Source: Darksidea phi
Lineage: Eukaryota; Ascomycota; Dothideomycetes; Pleosporales; Lentitheciaceae
DNA length: 64,000 nucleotides
Assembly (NCBI GenBank): GCA_030770425.1
Contig: JASJFT010000013.1
Span: forward strand, 124,001-188,000
Direction of reading: 5' to 3'
Under the pieces are notes generated by a model. The model was not told the DNA's origin. It searched no databases and was given only the letters and a program-made list of their open reading frames with translations. The position numbers were made by a program, and so were the translations under genes. Shown piece by piece: positions 34,425-46,800 of this stretch (its first letter is position 1; every line of letters starts with the position of its first letter).

Positions 34425-35793
34425 GCGCTATTTACGTCGCATCCTGGGGATGAGCAGCCTCCATTTGATAAGAAGATTGCTGGCGCCCTTCTAGATGGGC
34501 TTTACCGAGAATGGGGTAGAACATAGACTGCCGATTCCGTACTGACGGGTGTTGCTTGTGAGTGTCGGTTCATATGGGTTCACGCTAGTGTGCTTTGTAA
34601 TCGGTACGTGCGCACGTGCACTCGCGACTTACAATCGCCCCACTGAAATTCGTCCGCGCGCAACCTCACTATGACTACATCAACAGTTCAGAAAAAAAGT
34701 AAAATAAAAGAATTAAAATATTTGGTCCAAGCAAACCGACGACAGCCTCGCAAAGGCCATGTTCGCGCTAGAGCTGGGTATGTAATGCGTCTGCTACCTA
34801 CTTGTTAAACATGCTAATCATCCGTACAGAAAGTCAGTCCGATCGGGCCATCCCGTTTCGTGGCCTTTTCGCCAAGTTTGAGGCCTCACCACCGAATCCG
34901 TCGCTCCAACGGGCCGAGGGCGTGCGTACGCGCATAGGAGCACTGCACGCCGTAATTGTCACTTGCGGCCAGGTCGCTGACGCAGCTTTGGCGCCATATG
35001 AAAAAGCCGAGCGCACACGCTCGAGACTTGCCGCTTGCAAGCAGTGGCTCGCATAGTATGACTCTCACCATGCAGATGATTTGGAATGCTGTAACCGCGT
35101 CATGTTGGCGACGTTGCCATTAGCAACCCTAGGTTTGTACACGAAGTCAGCAATGCTGATCCAGAGGGGTATCAATACCTATCGTTTTATACTGGAAGCG
35201 TTGCTGCTTCACGATCGTCACGCAGTCCGTCATCCCAGTTTAGGCCCCGAGATGGGGGATCGTTGCGTAGGTGCAAGTTATCGCAGGTTTCTGTGCTCAT
35301 CTTGAGCACGTAGAGTTGTGGTAGGTTTTTTATGCTCGTCTCAAATGACGAGGGCTTAAAAGTCTCTGTACTGGTCGCACACATGGACGGTGTTTGTGGA
35401 GCTCTGCCCTGCGGCTCCTAGTTGATGCAAATAAATGAATGAACGTGCTTTCGATGCATTACGTTCTCTTCTGAACGTGTCGTGATTCTTCTACAAAGTG
35501 ACCTTAGAAGTTAAAATTGAAATTGATAAAGTAACCTCGCCCGCATGGAAAATGAATGTGAAGTGCAAGAGACGACTTTTGTTAGCAGCTTCGATGCCAG
35601 TATTGCGGCTTGGATCGAGGTTTCTCGTCACCAAGTATATAGCAGCGTAGATTATAAGAGATCGTTTATAGTACAAGCTGGGGCTCGACAGAAGCTGCTT
35701 CGAACCGCCGTTGTCGAGTGTCCTCTGCACATGACTCCTTAATCCATCTCACTGCTTCCCAGATCCTCCAGTCGACCCGCAGACATCGTCCCA
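34425..35793. other. Intergenic, no gene seen
   Basis: About 1.4 kb downstream of the SAC gene. Only short frames occur. The right edge grades into LINE-derived sequence. Confidence 0.4.
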
Positions 35794-36360
35794 CCAAGAG
35801 ACACAGCTCCGAAGATCAAGGCAGCAGAGACAGCAGAGTGTAAGTGCGGGCTGAGCGAATCCATCCCGCACTTTCTCTTTTGCTGCAGGAAGTGGGAAGA
35901 GCAGAGACAGCATCAACAAGCCGATATAGCGATAGAAGCTAGACGTAGAGGTGGTACGAGCCACAATCTAGTTTGTAATAGAGATAGGACGTCTACAGAC
36001 CGCCGGCCAGGACACAGCAAGTAGGGAGGAAGACATCAACTACGAATTCCTACGCCTTCACTTCGACTACCTCGCTACACCTAAGTTGGCAGTAAGCCGC
36101 GGCCTACGAGCCTCCGCCAGCGCGCTGCCGATTAAAAGGCGCACGACGCCGGAATTACCCTATAGATAGAGAACTCTTAAAGCAACTTAGCTTTCTATTA
36201 ACTCCTAACTATATAGAGTATAGTAGTATGACTATAGTTAAAGATAAAGAAATACTTAAATTTAGTAATATAATAATAAGTACATAAAGTATAGGAGGTG
36301 TGCTAACACTATTTAGTATTTGAGCAAAATTATTTCTTTTTTCATTACAGCGGTCATTCC
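35794..36360 (+). mobile_element. Relic of a non-LTR retrotransposon (LINE) 3' end
   Basis: The frame 35794-36024 encodes ETAECKCGLSESIPHFLFCC followed by RKWEEQR, the zinc-knuckle-like CxCG...H...C end typical of the RNase H/C-terminal part of fungal Tad/I-type LINEs. It ends at TAG 36022. The next 330 bp become very A/T- and TA-rich (36130-36350), as in an RIP-altered or old 3' tail. The rest of the element is absent from the window. Confidence 0.55.
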
Positions 36361-36381
36361 GTTACGATTAAATGGACGTTG

Positions 36382-37821
36382 TTACCAGTGTAGTAACTCG
36401 CTAGACCAAGTGTTCGCATATGCACGTGGTGGTTGAAAAAACAAAGACCTAATGCTCTCCACAATGATAAACAGGCGACTAAGAGCGTATAATAAAAAAA
36501 GAATGCCCCAGATTAGCGTAGTAACAATTCTTCTCCTTTCGCTATGATCGCCAAATAGCGGCATAAACCCGCCGAGTAAAGGAGATGTTACAGGGACGAT
36601 TGTACCGATAACACAACACCACAGCCAAGCGGTCGCTTCGCCCGTCGTAGGAAACTGGGAAACGGCACTGAGTAGGTGTAGGGGCCCAAATAGCAGCCCA
36701 CCGAGGCATATTCCATACATAATCCAACCGACCTCCATGTTGCGTGGATTATCTTCCCCGCCGCCGTAACGTGCGATGATCAGGTAACTCCGGGACCCGG
36801 ATCGGGAGGCTTGGGGAATATGGTCCCTACCCATGTGAGTAGCATCATTCGGAATAGGCTCGGGACCGGCTGAAGGTTCAAATCTCGACCGGCCTCTCCA
36901 TTTGGTCCACAAGCATAATGGTCCTACTTCACCGAGTCGTTCGATGAGGACTTGAGTTGGTTGGTTCATTAGGTTGCCAGCTTGGATATAATGCAAAGCC
37001 TCGACATTCTGAGGATGGGACATGTACGCCAAGTACGTAATGATGCTGCACATTGCGAATGCTAGGGCCAATACCTCTAGCTGGGTCGAAGGGTGTCCTG
37101 CAACACCTCTGGCGATTAGCTCCACGACCAAATACAATCCCTGGATAAGCGCGAGAACCTTGATTAGTATCCCGCCGTTGTCCAGTCTATCCAACTGATA
37201 TTGCGGTGTGTCCGGGAGATGAGCAACACCCGCTCTAGAGAGTTCCTCCCACTGCCAGGCGTTCAAGGCCCAGAACTTCGTTTTGAGCCGCTCGATGTTA
37301 AGCTTCTGATAAGGTAGCAGCCGGCTAGTAGAGAGGACGGCGGCGACCTCTTGCTGCACGCTCGTCCAGACGGCGGGATTGTCCCATTCGAGCACAAAGT
37401 AACCCATGTTGGCCAGATAGGTTCGCGTTTTGTTTTGATCTCCGCCTGGAAAATGTCGCGCGGCCTGCCAGTTACTTAAAGCCTTGCCAACGAGGAACTC
37501 GGGGAGAATGATCATAAAGAGCATCCACTTGAGCTTGATGCGAGAGTCGAGACATTTATTCGCAAATATTTTCCAAAAGCTGCGTGTGCTATGAATGGAG
37601 GGAACGTTTAGGTGCAAAATGCTCCAAGTGCAGAGAAGTACGATGGTTGCTGTAGTCCAGATGATGCTGAGACTGCTCCGTGCCGTTGGATTGCGTACGA
37701 AGTGCGTTCCGTTGGGAGGTAGCATGCAGACTGGCTGGAAAGTCGAGAAGGCATCACCTCCCCCCACAAGCACAGCGGAGATAAAAACGGAGGGAATGAG
37801 ACTATTACGACATGTTGTCAT
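36382..37821 (-). CDS. Polytopic fungal membrane protein (CTWSILHLNVP family)
   Basis: A 479-residue protein from ATG 37821; the frame stays open upstream. The signature segments of a widespread but uncharacterised ascomycete and basidiomycete membrane family are present: RSSLSIIWTTATIVLLCTWS followed by ILHLNVP, then KWMLFMIILPEFLVGKAL, and QLEVLALAFAMCSIITYLAY. C-terminal helices include GICLGGLLFGPLHLLSAV and the final LYALSRLFIIVESIRSL. An N-terminal hydrophobic stretch may be a signal peptide or a first helix. Six to eight membrane segments are expected. No catalytic motif is visible. A further 5' exon cannot be excluded because a good acceptor (ACTCAG) lies just upstream near 37901. Confidence 0.75.
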   Translation of the reverse strand: MTTCRNSLIPSVFISAVLVGGGDAFSTFQPVCMLPPNGTHFVRNPTARSSLSIIWTTATIVLLCTWSILHLNVPSIHSTRSFWKIFANKCLDSRIKLKWMLFMIILPEFLVGKALSNWQAARHFPGGDQNKTRTYLANMGYFVLEWDNPAVWTSVQQEVAAVLSTSRLLPYQKLNIERLKTKFWALNAWQWEELSRAGVAHLPDTPQYQLDRLDNGGILIKVLALIQGLYLVVELIARGVAGHPSTQLEVLALAFAMCSIITYLAYMSHPQNVEALHYIQAGNLMNQPTQVLIERLGEVGPLCLWTKWRGRSRFEPSAGPEPIPNDATHMGRDHIPQASRSGSRSYLIIARYGGGEDNPRNMEVGWIMYGICLGGLLFGPLHLLSAVSQFPTTGEATAWLWCCVIGTIVPVTSPLLGGFMPLFGDHSERRRIVTTLIWGILFLLYALSRLFIIVESIRSLFFQPPRAYANTWSSELLHW

Positions 37822-38739
37822 ATCGAATATATCTTCGCCGTTATAGAAGATTGAAGAAGAAAGGCTTCGAGAGTTAAAGAAGATAGTAATGTCCAACCTG
37901 AGTATTGGGGTCGAAGTTGTAGCTTAGAGGAAGAGGAAACAACCGTTTATAATAACGCTGGAAGCATATTTCTTTTTGTGCTGCGGATCCAATAAAACAA
38001 AATCTGGGCCTTCTCCGCTGTTGGGGCCATCTATGCACTACTTTGAGCTAGTGATAGGAAGATTGAGTTGCTAAGCTTTTTAGTGGGCGCTTAAGAAGGC
38101 TGCGGAAGCAAAGATATCATCTAGATCTAACACGAGAAGGAAAAGAGGCGGAAAGTGTGGCTTATCGAACTTTCAGCTGTATGCCGCCCTCATCCAATCG
38201 AGCGGAGCAAAACGCATGGTCGTGCAGCGCGGCGCGTAACAGGCAGCAGGAGGACTGGATCCCACTAGGGAGTTGTAAGAAACCATTCATAATTTCCAGA
38301 ACTTGATCAATGGATATACGCATCACTCGCGGTACTGCGGCTGTTGGTGGACATGAAGCACGGACAGAGTAAATGCCAGGATTCCCAAATAATCTAGCGC
38401 GACGCTCGACCCACACCCGCCCAACCTACGACTCCTCCAGCCAATCAGGCTAGCACCAAACTCCCAGGGTCTCGTAGGATCAATAGGACGTTACTTACGT
38501 TACCAACCCAAAATCAATCGCAGAGCGTCTGAGGGAAAATGGGACCAGTTTTGGTGTCTCCATTCGCGACGAAACACGTTTTTTTGTATAGCAACTCAGC
38601 AACGCACTGCACCATCGCGGTGTCAAATGCAATTAATAGAGCACGTAATTCTCTTTCGGTTGACGCGCATTCATCGCTGCTAGCTACGGGTATAGACATA
38701 GAAGTATCGCGTCGAAGCAAAATCGTTGTTAGCGCGAGC
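37822..38739. other. Intergenic, no gene seen
   Basis: About 0.9 kb between the polytopic membrane protein and the PD-(D/E)XK-like pseudogene. Short frames only. Confidence 0.4.
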
Positions 38740-40155
38740 CTGCACTAGAAGTCGCGTCTCGATCGCCGTCCAACGCTCCACTACCACGTCCCGAAATCCC
38801 TCCTATAATCCGACGCGGTGATTCACAGGCATACAAATAGTCGCGTCGTATGGTTTCTGATGCGAACACGATCAAGCCTGGCAAAGGCGTACACACCAGC
38901 TTCTCCCTAGGCCGGAATGCGGCGACCCGGTTCTGCCACGCGGCAATCCACATCCCCAGCTTGAATCTGGCGTCCTCTTCTTTGTAAAAGCCCTTCTTTG
39001 TCTCGATAGATATGGCGGCAGGCTTTTTATATGCTTCGTTGAGCGTCTGGTTGATGGAGAGGAACTACGGGGGTTCGTGGAGGAGGGTATGGATGGCGGA
39101 TTCGAGAGGGGAGCCACGAGTGGGGACGAAGCTGATGAAGAAGTCGACGGTTTTAGAGCCGGAGGGGTCGTCCTTGTAGAGCGGGGCGAAGTTGGAGATG
39201 GGCTTTGCTGAAGTCCCTAGAAACAGGTTAATCGAGCAAATATATTAGGTGAGGGAGACGGACATATTAATAGATTCAAAGCGCAGTTTGAAAGACCGCA
39301 GGGTGTATGATAAGATCCGGTCATGCACTTTGGTGTTTCATTGTGCCTCGTATGACCCATTGTCTGCACATTGTCGAGCTTCTGCGTGAATCTCTAGCAA
39401 AGTCCCGTATTCGAGCTCGACTCCTTCGCGGTCGGCATTATGATCGATCATGTCCTCCTGGATAAACTCGACCCCTAGCCGGGTGCAATAGTTGCCGGGA
39501 TGGTCTTAACGTCGCGACAAATGCTGCCCAAAGCCTGCCAGTGCGGAAGCGTCTCCAGGGGCAGACGGCTGCGGTCGGAAACGTATTCTATGTGCTTGTC
39601 CAGCATGCCCAAATCGCGCAGTGTCTTCCTTGGACTTGGAGTCCGCGCCCGCTTCGAGCTGGTCTGGGATTGGGTCGTTATGGCCTAGCTCGCTGCACCT
39701 GCGGCTGCATCTAACTCGAGTGCTGCTGTGTATTGCGAGGACAAAGATACGGGCGGCGACAGAATTGGCGCATTGTGGCCAGGATTCATAAGCGCAGCAG
39801 CTGGCTTGTTCGTGGAGCGAGCACGGGGTTGCTCAACCTCGACAGCCACTGCGTCCTGCTGCTCTGGCCACTGATCCCGGCCCCTTAGACGTGGTGACTT
39901 CCTTGGACTGAGGCTTTGTGCCTTCGAAGGGCTTCGCGGACGGGAGTTCAAGTTTGATCGAGGAGGAGAGGGTGGTGCGTCCATGTTCGCAGCAGCGGGT
40001 GCTAGAGCGCGTTGTTTCTTCCGCAATGCAGCTTCAGCTTCGGCAGCTGGGCGCGCACGCTTTCGCAACGTGCGACCATGAGAGGAGGATTTCTCCACGG
40101 GCGTGGCAGCGTCGACATCAGCTAGCCAGGAGGAGATGACAAAGTCTGATGGCAT
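38740..40155 (-). pseudogene. PD-(D/E)XK nuclease-like fungal protein, decayed
   Basis: From ATG 40155 an intact 156-codon stretch encodes the family's low-complexity N-terminus (SWLADVDAA, then a KKQR basic motif and SPRKSPRLRGRD) and stops at TAG 39685. The same frame continues with KTLRDLGMLDKHIEYVSDRS (near 39600), then several more stops. The conserved C-terminal core appears in shifted frames: DPSGSKTVDFFISFVP near 39150, AAISIETKKG near 39010 and FKLGMWIAAWQNRV near 38940, followed by the LVCTPLPGLIVFA strand. The 'SIETK' segment matches the D/E-x-K active-site strand of the fungal PD-(D/E)XK-like family. Several stops and indels show it is dead. Confidence 0.75.
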
Positions 40156-40855
40156 TGATATGGAGAGTGAGTATAGACGGATATGCGCGATGTAGGTGCG
40201 TGGCGCGGCAACTTTAATTCGCCTGTCAAGTCTCACCGGGCAAGGCCTCTCCGCAACATCAATTCCACGACGTCCATCACCCGCCCTAACAGAACGCCCT
40301 GCGAGCCGTCTGCTACTCCCACTCGCCCTGCGATACCAAACCGCCAGATTCTCTTCCGCCACTCTGGTCAAACGACATACTGCCCAAGCTCTTTTGCGCC
40401 AGATATAGGACAGGACTCCGCTGCCCGAACTGTATAAGCAAATAGCTTTAGCAGATCGCGACTTCGTAAACCCCGAACGATCTTTCGCTACATCGAACCT
40501 TACTATTGCCTTTCAACCTCGGGATATCTCGTGCCGTATAACTGGCTGTAGGGAGGGACTAGAGAAGTAATACAGCCTTCTAATTGGCCGTAGCCTTTAG
40601 CCATGCCGTGGCTCTGTAGGATGATTGGCCAGGAGGAAAACAAACGTCACAGCGTCCAAAGGTGGTAATGCCGCTAATCTCTTCCAGAATTGACAGGGAT
40701 ATTCGACTTCAGCGGATCGGAATGTATATTGGTGAATTACTATCATTTCTCCCATGAGCTTGGGGTAGGGAATCCCGAGCGTGTCCAACTTCAGCACCTA
40801 ATGTGTACACCAACGATGGATCCTGCAGCTTCCCTCGAGTTCTCATCCAATTGCC
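40156..40855. other. Intergenic, no gene seen
   Basis: About 700 bp between the PD-(D/E)XK-like relic start and the CorA-like stop. Nothing recognisable. Confidence 0.4.
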
Positions 40856-42489
40856 TTATGCATGCCTTGCGGGCATGTTTGTGAGCGGGATCCCCTCATC
40901 GTTCTGCCCAACTCTCTTCCCTCTGTTCTGCTTCTTCAGATACTTCATTCCATTGTAAAAATATCTGCCGCCGAAGCCTGGCATCTTACCAGTCAGCTTT
41001 CCTCTTGCCTTCCAATCCCAGAACTGCCAGAGTATCACCACAAAGGCCGTTAGTGGGCCTGCGGTGACCGCCAGCATCCAGATATCCTGCGACATCTGAA
41101 TGCGAAACGGACCATTATCCGTAAGATGGAAAAATTCGGTGCCGAAAACGGCAGCCACTGTGCCGAGCGGCATGAAGAAGAGCGTCATGACGGCTAACGT
41201 CTTCATGCTCTTGTTCTCCGATTGCATAGTTCGGCTGTCGGCTAAAGTGACGAGATTGAAGGACAGCTGGATAATGTTCATGATTCGTTTGTCTAAACTG
41301 GAGAGCCGACGTTTCGTCGATTCGAATAGCGTCTTGCGATAAGCAATCGCTTGTTTTATGGCGCGTTGCGTTGAGTCGGTGTTAGGCCCCAAGGTGGTAG
41401 CGTGAAAAGCATGGAAACTTTCAAGTGTGGCAAGCGCTGACTCGCAATTTTCTTGCAGGTATATTGTATGTTTGGCTAGGTTGTGCAGGCCTGTAAAGTC
41501 GGGCTTCTTCCCCGCTTCGACTAGGTTGTCTTTTGCGTAATGAAGCGTTCTCTACGATCTTATATCAGCGTTTCCCTTTTACTCACTCCGCCCTCACCTA
41601 CCGTCTCTACCGATCCAAAACTCCGGGCGACACACCACCCAGCGCCGTCTAGCAGCTGGTACATCTCCTCGAAGACGATCATCACCAGGATATACCGATC
41701 GCGCAGCAAATCTTCACAGCTGGCCCTTTCTCCCAATGCTTTAAAGCGTTCCAGAAAAGTAATCGGGGCACCAAAGCAGTACAGTGTAACCTCGGGAATG
41801 TCAGGGCTAGTCGTCATTGAATTGCTGCTGCTTGTCGCCGATCTGCTTGAAGTTGGCGACAATCCATTCGAATCCTTGATGCTAAGCACGACTCCTGTTT
41901 TTGTCCATTGGAAATTTGCCTGGCTTTGTCTTTGCGCCTGCTCATCAATTGTAGCCTGATCGTTCTCAGCCCTTCCATCACTTTGGTCCGTCGAACTTGG
42001 ATCTGCTCCTGGATGGATGACGCGCCACTGGCCATCTCTTTCTTGTATACAGATGACTTTTGACAGAAAGTGAAACCACAAATGTGTAGTATCATCTTTA
42101 TCCACTTGGGTACCGAACGACTGCGAGACACTTTGAAGACTCTCAGAGATAAATCCGCTAGGAATGTTGCAATAATTAAACATGTCCGTGAACTGGTTGC
42201 TACAGGCCGGATGCGATATATCTCGCGGTGCGAACCTCTCTTTGTTAGTTTTCGTTCTGACTCCTGCCTTCGGATCGACTCACACGACTCGGACCGGCAC
42301 GGCAGCTAGTTTCTTGAACTTCTTTAGCGATTCAACCTCATAGTTGATCCCTTTGGAAGCGTTGAGTTCCCAATCGAACAAGTGCATGGGAAAGTCAATG
42401 TTCTGGCGTTGTCCCACTGTACTTTGGCATGTTTCGTACTCCTGTAGGAGGCTTTGGCGGTTTTCAGCGAAAGCGAGCGGTGAATTCAT
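40856..42489 (-). CDS. CorA-like magnesium/zinc transporter-type membrane protein
   Basis: Three exons (42489-42284, 42199-41587, 41551-40856) join in frame to 504 residues. The soluble N-terminal domain carries FPMHLFDWELNA, then FTDMFNYCNIPSGF and a helical stalk (RRLSSLDKRIMNIIQLSFNL, SKMKTLAVMT-like). Two C-terminal helices follow, with LFFMPLGTVAAVFGTEFF as the first and ILWQFWDW at the end of the second, as in fungal CorA-type proteins. The GMN signature of true CorA channels is replaced by GTE, as in distant members, so ion specificity is unknown. Upstream, an in-frame-looking exon from ATG 42646 reads MSNIPLVVGSIDQAED and continues as DRAIKETKILTSNEF, but needs a one-base shift near 42470 to join. 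The 5' end is therefore uncertain. Confidence 0.75.
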
Positions 42490-43838
42490 TGCTGGTGAGA
42501 ATTTTGGTTTCCTTGATAGCGCGATCCCCTATGAATATTTGAGTCTTTTAGTAAGGTAAGTAGAGATAGAGGCGCGTACGTGGGCCAAAATTCTTGGCAT
42601 CTTCAGCCTGATCAATACTGCCTACCACTAGCGGTATATTGGACATTCTTTCTAGCTAGACCTCGCCTTCCTGAAGGTTAATTCAGGGGCGCGTGCGGTT
42701 CGGGAAATATTGGGATCACGATTTCTGCCTTGGTGTGAGCTATCAGCGCTCGATAGAGCTAGTCAGGATACTCAGTAGTTGCCAATCAATTAATTGCAGT
42801 TCCTTACCTCACACCTGGCCTCAAGAGCCTCTTGGAGCACTCCCATCCAAGGCCCCGGAAATGGATGTTCGCCATGCATCTTGAGGTGAGGCAACCGACA
42901 GACCAATCATTGCACAGTGCTTGGCACACACACGCAACCAAGCATGTTTTCTAAACATTTCTGTGGCTTGCCCTCATTTTATCTGCTCTCATTCCTTCCG
43001 CATCATGAACGATAATGCTTAACACATTCGATGCCTCTCCCTTGGCGTCGTATTTGGCACCACGGAGTTTTCCGGATCCTGCAACACGATAAAAGAGGCG
43101 GAAGCTTTGGCGCAATTGCCTTACAATGTAATGTTTCGGTTAATTCCGTCCCGATGTCGTACGATGCTTTTGGCCCCTTAAACCCGACATACAATTCGAG
43201 CGCCTCTTATTGGTTGCTCTCAGGTTCGAAACTGAGATCCAAAGCTAATATTCAGCTCTCGCCACCATTCTAGGCGCCAAGAATATTCATGCGCGTGCTC
43301 TTCCACCAGACTGGATTGCTCAATGTAAAAGGGTGGAGGTTAACATCTTGGAGCCTGAGGTCTTGATGTCTCGACCGGTGCAATTTCTTCTAAGACTAGG
43401 ACACATCTCTACCATGTGTCCAAGGATCTAAACTTTGTGCGACTATGGTTGCTCTTGGGCGACCGTCTGAGTCCTCGTCTACGCCTTTCCTGGCTGACCG
43501 GAGCTTGTGTGATCGTTTTAAGGTTGATGCTCTACAGGTGCTGTCTAGTCGCCAAGGCTTACACCATCGATGAAAGGCGTTTGGATTCTCAGCCGATGCC
43601 ACGCCTGGTGCGGTTTATAGGCTGATCTGTGTTGGGCGAAATCAGAAGCCACAATACAGGCTTCGCTACACTACGAGAAGAGGTTTGCTCGAGCGAGCCA
43701 CACCAAACTCTGTTTCTGTATTCAGCCCGATGCCTCGAAGGTGTTGCATTCGTTGCATTCAACATATGTAGCTGGCATTTTCATCAATTATTTAAACCAA
43801 GATCGAGACCTTTTCGTTGGACATATCTCGGCCCCTCA
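42490..43838. other. Divergent intergenic region
   Basis: About 1.35 kb upstream of both the CorA-like and HET-like genes. Apart from the possible CorA 5' exon (42580-42646) I see no gene. Confidence 0.4.
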
Positions 43839-46800
43839 ATGGTAAATATTCCATGGAATTGGTGACTGCGTGCTGAGATATTGCATTATTTAGGCATTTG
43901 TTCCCCACGGTGGTGGCTACGATCCAAACTATCCAAACGGTCCCTTTACACCCGTCGCTCCTTACCCACCTCCTTCGGTATGAGCCTATGCCTTTTTTTT
44001 TGTGTGCCTTAGATGCCATCTAACTCTACGACGTATAGGAGAAGCCTCCACACTGCGGCGGAGGAAATTTCAATCCCTTATCGCCCTTCTCCAGTCCAAC
44101 AGTCAGCCCTCGACCACAAGCTGCCCATTGCGGCGGAGGGAATTTCAATCCCTTATCGCCCTTCTCCAGTCCAACAGTCAGCCCTCGACCACAAGCTGCT
44201 CATTGCGGCGGAGGAAATTTCAATCCACAATCGCCCTTCTCTACGCCTTCGGTGAACACTCAACCGCAGCGTATTGTTCAGCCGGTCTACCAACAAACGT
44301 ACCAAATTCAGGTCAGACTTGCGGTTTCTATTCAAGTGTTAACTGCACTCACAACGTTGGCCAGGTGCACCCAGCGGCAAGCCAAAACCATTCCTATCAA
44401 CAAAACTACTATCAGCCGCCCAATTCATCCCCGGGCTGGTTCGGACAACTTTGTAAGTGCCTGGGCTAAGTGCACCTACAACACCTGTCAGGATGGCCGG
44501 CACAAACGGTTACGCGTCCACTGCATCGAGTGTGTCGAATGGGACCTTTCCATACGGAATAAAGGGTACCGTCCATACCGCTCCGAATGGAAATACATAC
44601 GTCAAGATCGCAGTACGTTTCACTCCTTTGAAGTTCAAATGCATCGTCTAACGTTCCTAAAGCCGAAGGGACCAACGACATTGAAAGGCTACCTGCACAT
44701 TCTCGACCCTCATACAGTGTTGAAATGGGAATTTCCAAACTTTTACCGTACGTGAAATCGTCACAGGGAAGTAGTCGTTGACTCATGACACGAACTAGGC
44801 AAACCGGGGCTGGGTTATCAGAAGCTTGCGCAGCACCGACATATCGACTTGTTAGTGACTTAGACACTTACCCTCATGTACGAATATAACTAACTTCTAC
44901 AGCTTCGATCGTGAATGGACTGGTGACTATGACGATCGCTACATCTCAGCGTTCGATGGCAAGGTCAGCAAACTCGTGGTCCAGGCAGTCGATGACATTT
45001 ACGACAACACCACAAACAGCACCTGGCGGAGGACGTTCATCCGCAACCAAGCACCTTTCTACCTTCGACTCGCAAATTGGCCTTTCAGCCATGTCGACTA
45101 TTCTCGCAATGGTAGTCCAACAAGTGAAGGTATGTCTTTTGACCGGCTTGCTTAGCTACCAAGCTGATGCCCACCAGACTGGCCGATGATCTACGTCAAG
45201 TGGTTCTTTGCATCGATTGCCATAACTTTTGTGGTATGCCTCCTACCTTATCCGTCATGGATTCCTATTAACATTGAGCACTAGATCGGAACACCAAAAG
45301 GATACAACGCCCAAGTGAGGAATGAGGGCAAGTATGACCCGCTTCTATATAGATATATCGGCTATCCAAAAGTTTCCCGCAATGCCTTCGAAATGGACAC
45401 ACCACGTGGTCACCGCTTCGGTGAGACCAATCCAGTCGCCGAGCGAGTGCTCAGGCCGAGGTACCTATGCTTTCTCCAAACGAGGGGAGAGCATGCGAGG
45501 GTTATGAATGTGGAGGAGTGGATCACGCAGTACAGGTCGGAAAGGAACCTTTCCTACGTCTTCGTTGCATATACCGCTGAGCAATTTAGAACTAATGAGG
45601 ACTTCATGGCACTGCATCAGATGGCCGATGCTGCTGCGCGCGATGCTGGCGTTTCTGCGTACTGGATCGGGTGCTCATGCATGCCCGAACCGGAACATCT
45701 CCAAGATGATGTGGGTATTCAAACAGTCACACACCCGATGTGCATCATGCTCACTGTGATCAGGTGTATCGCATCTGCGACGTCATCCGAGGTGCACACT
45801 CTCTGGCCATCGTTGTCGGTCGCCCCGCCAACGACAGAAATGATATAACCACTACGGACCTCATGCTACAACAGTGGGGCAAACGCATCTGGACTTTTCC
45901 AGAGGTACTTCTTGCACCTGCAGGAGAGGGAATCAAAGTATATACTCGCGGTATAAACGTGATAAGCCCTATCACGGTGTCCAAAAATCAGTTCGCTGCT
46001 AAAGTGTGGAGGGGAGATGCACATATTGCCCGCCAGGTAAGTTCTCATCGCTAATGCTAACGTGTCATACTGACATGTGAAGTTGGTGGATCATTATGAG
46101 GGCAATCTCATCTTGAGCCAGCTTGAGCTCGTGACGCTTGCTATTGAATGCCTCCATAAGCGAGAGACGACCCAGTATCTTCCTGGCGACCACAGTTATG
46201 CGCTCATGGGTCTTCTTCGCATTCGACCCAAGATCGATCCGACAGACACCGCATTCCAAGCTTTCGCTCGGTAAGCCGCGAATAATCTCTAATCAGACAA
46301 TGACCAAGCTAACAAGCGCAGGCTCTCCTTAGCGAACGAAAGCGACCAACTCCTTGAGCGCCTCATCTGCGTCCTTCCTAAGACACCAGACCAACCATGG
46401 CACTCCATGGATGACGCCTACAATTCCAAACTCTGGGACATACTCCCTCAAGAAACCATGATCTCGGGCGTAGGAACCGACGACACCATCATCCTCGATG
46501 GTTGTTTGGCCGCCGCCGTCCGCTGGAAATCTTTTGCGCCAGTGGCCTACGCCGCGCGCCTCACTTGGAAGCGCTGGATCGGAGAGCGTCTCCTCCGCAC
46601 TGGTGGCTATGTCTTCTGGGCCTCTGTCGTGCTCATGAGCATAGGTAAAAGCACAAGCACAAGCACAAGCATAAGCATATATCTGTTGGCAGGTATTCCA
46701 CTCTTCATCTATTCACTTGTCCTCATGGGGCTCTCGCCGTACCTGCTTAGACTTCTATATCTTGGGAAGTTCTGGGGCCAGCAGGGATGGTTCTTTGGAT

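Noticed and set aside
43003..43625. Short frames upstream of the HET-like gene as possible extra exons
   Set aside because: None joins in phase to the exon at 43894 with usable splice sites, and none resembles the family.
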